Source: Terrilactibacillus laevilacticus (GTDB lineage: Bacteria; Bacillota; Bacilli; Bacillales; Sporolactobacillaceae). From it: DNA of 64,000 bases. Both the position numbers and the translations under genes were made by a program. The stretch is from the NCBI RefSeq assembly GCF_006517395.1, contig NZ_VDCY01000009.1:1-64000 (forward strand), given 5' to 3'. The stretch's first letter is position 1; every line of letters begins with the position of its first letter. Under the pieces are notes generated by a model. The model did no database searches, was not told where the DNA came from, and worked only from the letters and a program-made list of their open reading frames with translations. Positions 63,922 through 64,000 of the stretch are shown piece by piece.

Positions 63922-64000
63922 ATGTTAGTGGATGTTATTATTTCAATTATAAAAGGAATTGTGTCACTTTTAATTAATCCCATTTTTTATCTTTTATTGA
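63922..64000 (+). CDS. Start of a membrane protein gene, MinJ-like (partial)
   Basis: ATG follows GAGGAAGTG; 26 codons run to the window edge: MLVDVIISIIKGIVSLLINP then IFYLLL. A hydrophobic start ending in NPIFY, located just after ctpB, fits the PDZ membrane protein MinJ (YvjD) of B. subtilis by position. Too little is visible for certainty. Confidence 0.5.
   Translation, partial: MLVDVIISIIKGIVSLLINPIFYLLL

Noticed and set aside
1-64000. tRNA, rRNA or complete insertion sequence
   Set aside because: No tRNA-like cloverleaf, rRNA segment or transposase was recognised on either strand.

Overview
The window is a low-GC, Gram-positive chromosome segment from a motile, transformable, spore-forming member of the Bacillales. 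The support is the Bacillus gene order tagO - LCP protein - yvyE - degSU - comFA/comFC - yvyF - flgMNKL - DUF6470 - fliW - csrA - hag - flaG - fliDST - hpf - secA - prfB - YitT protein - ftsEX - ctpB. Strong AGGAGG-type ribosome sites, many TTG/GTG starts and a 31-codon YjcZ-type sporulation gene agree. I cannot name the species. I see no rRNA, tRNA or CRISPR array.

Region 1 (1-31.7 kb) holds small metabolic and envelope units separated by strong terminators. They are a three-gene KDO cluster (kdsA-kdsD-kdsC, unusual in a Gram-positive), a phosphoesterase, a ROK sugar kinase, an epimerase, a nitroreductase, an HAD phosphatase overlapping an sn-glycerol-1-phosphate dehydrogenase, manA, a metallo-beta-lactamase-fold protein, a VanZ-like protein, a chemoreceptor, two peptidases, a YkvI-type transporter, mntH, an HD-GYP protein, a flagellar stator pair with an SGNH protein downstream, tagO, an LCP ligase and a YigZ-family protein. 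The gaps carry several families of short repeats.

Region 2 (32-53.4 kb) is the competence and late flagellar block: DegS/DegU, ComFA/ComFC, FlgM, FlgN, the hook-filament junction proteins, the FliW-CsrA flagellin control pair, flagellin, FlaG, FliD, FliS, a FliT-like protein and an unknown, then Hpf. SigD-type promoters precede hag and flaG, and weaker matches precede flgM and the chemoreceptor. The hag leader carries a textbook CsrA hairpin. hag is interrupted by two related group I introns. The first 45 nt of the second intron re-encode the flagellin C-terminus with its stop codon, so an unspliced second intron would still give a full-length protein.

Region 3 (44.9-49 kb) is an accessory island wedged between hag and flaG. 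It has a 38-codon basic microprotein, a broken radC-like gene, two small hypothetical genes (one ribbon-helix-helix-like), a helically phased array of AGGT repeats, and a P-loop ATPase gene followed by a gene with a DpnII/MboI-type PD-(D/E)XK nuclease domain. This pair is my best candidate for an undescribed defence module.

Region 4 (53.4-64 kb) is housekeeping: secA, prfB with its programmed +1 frameshift, a YitT-family protein, ftsE-ftsX followed by a LytM/EnvC-type hydrolase or activator (likely its partner), ctpB, and the first codons of a minJ-like gene at the edge.
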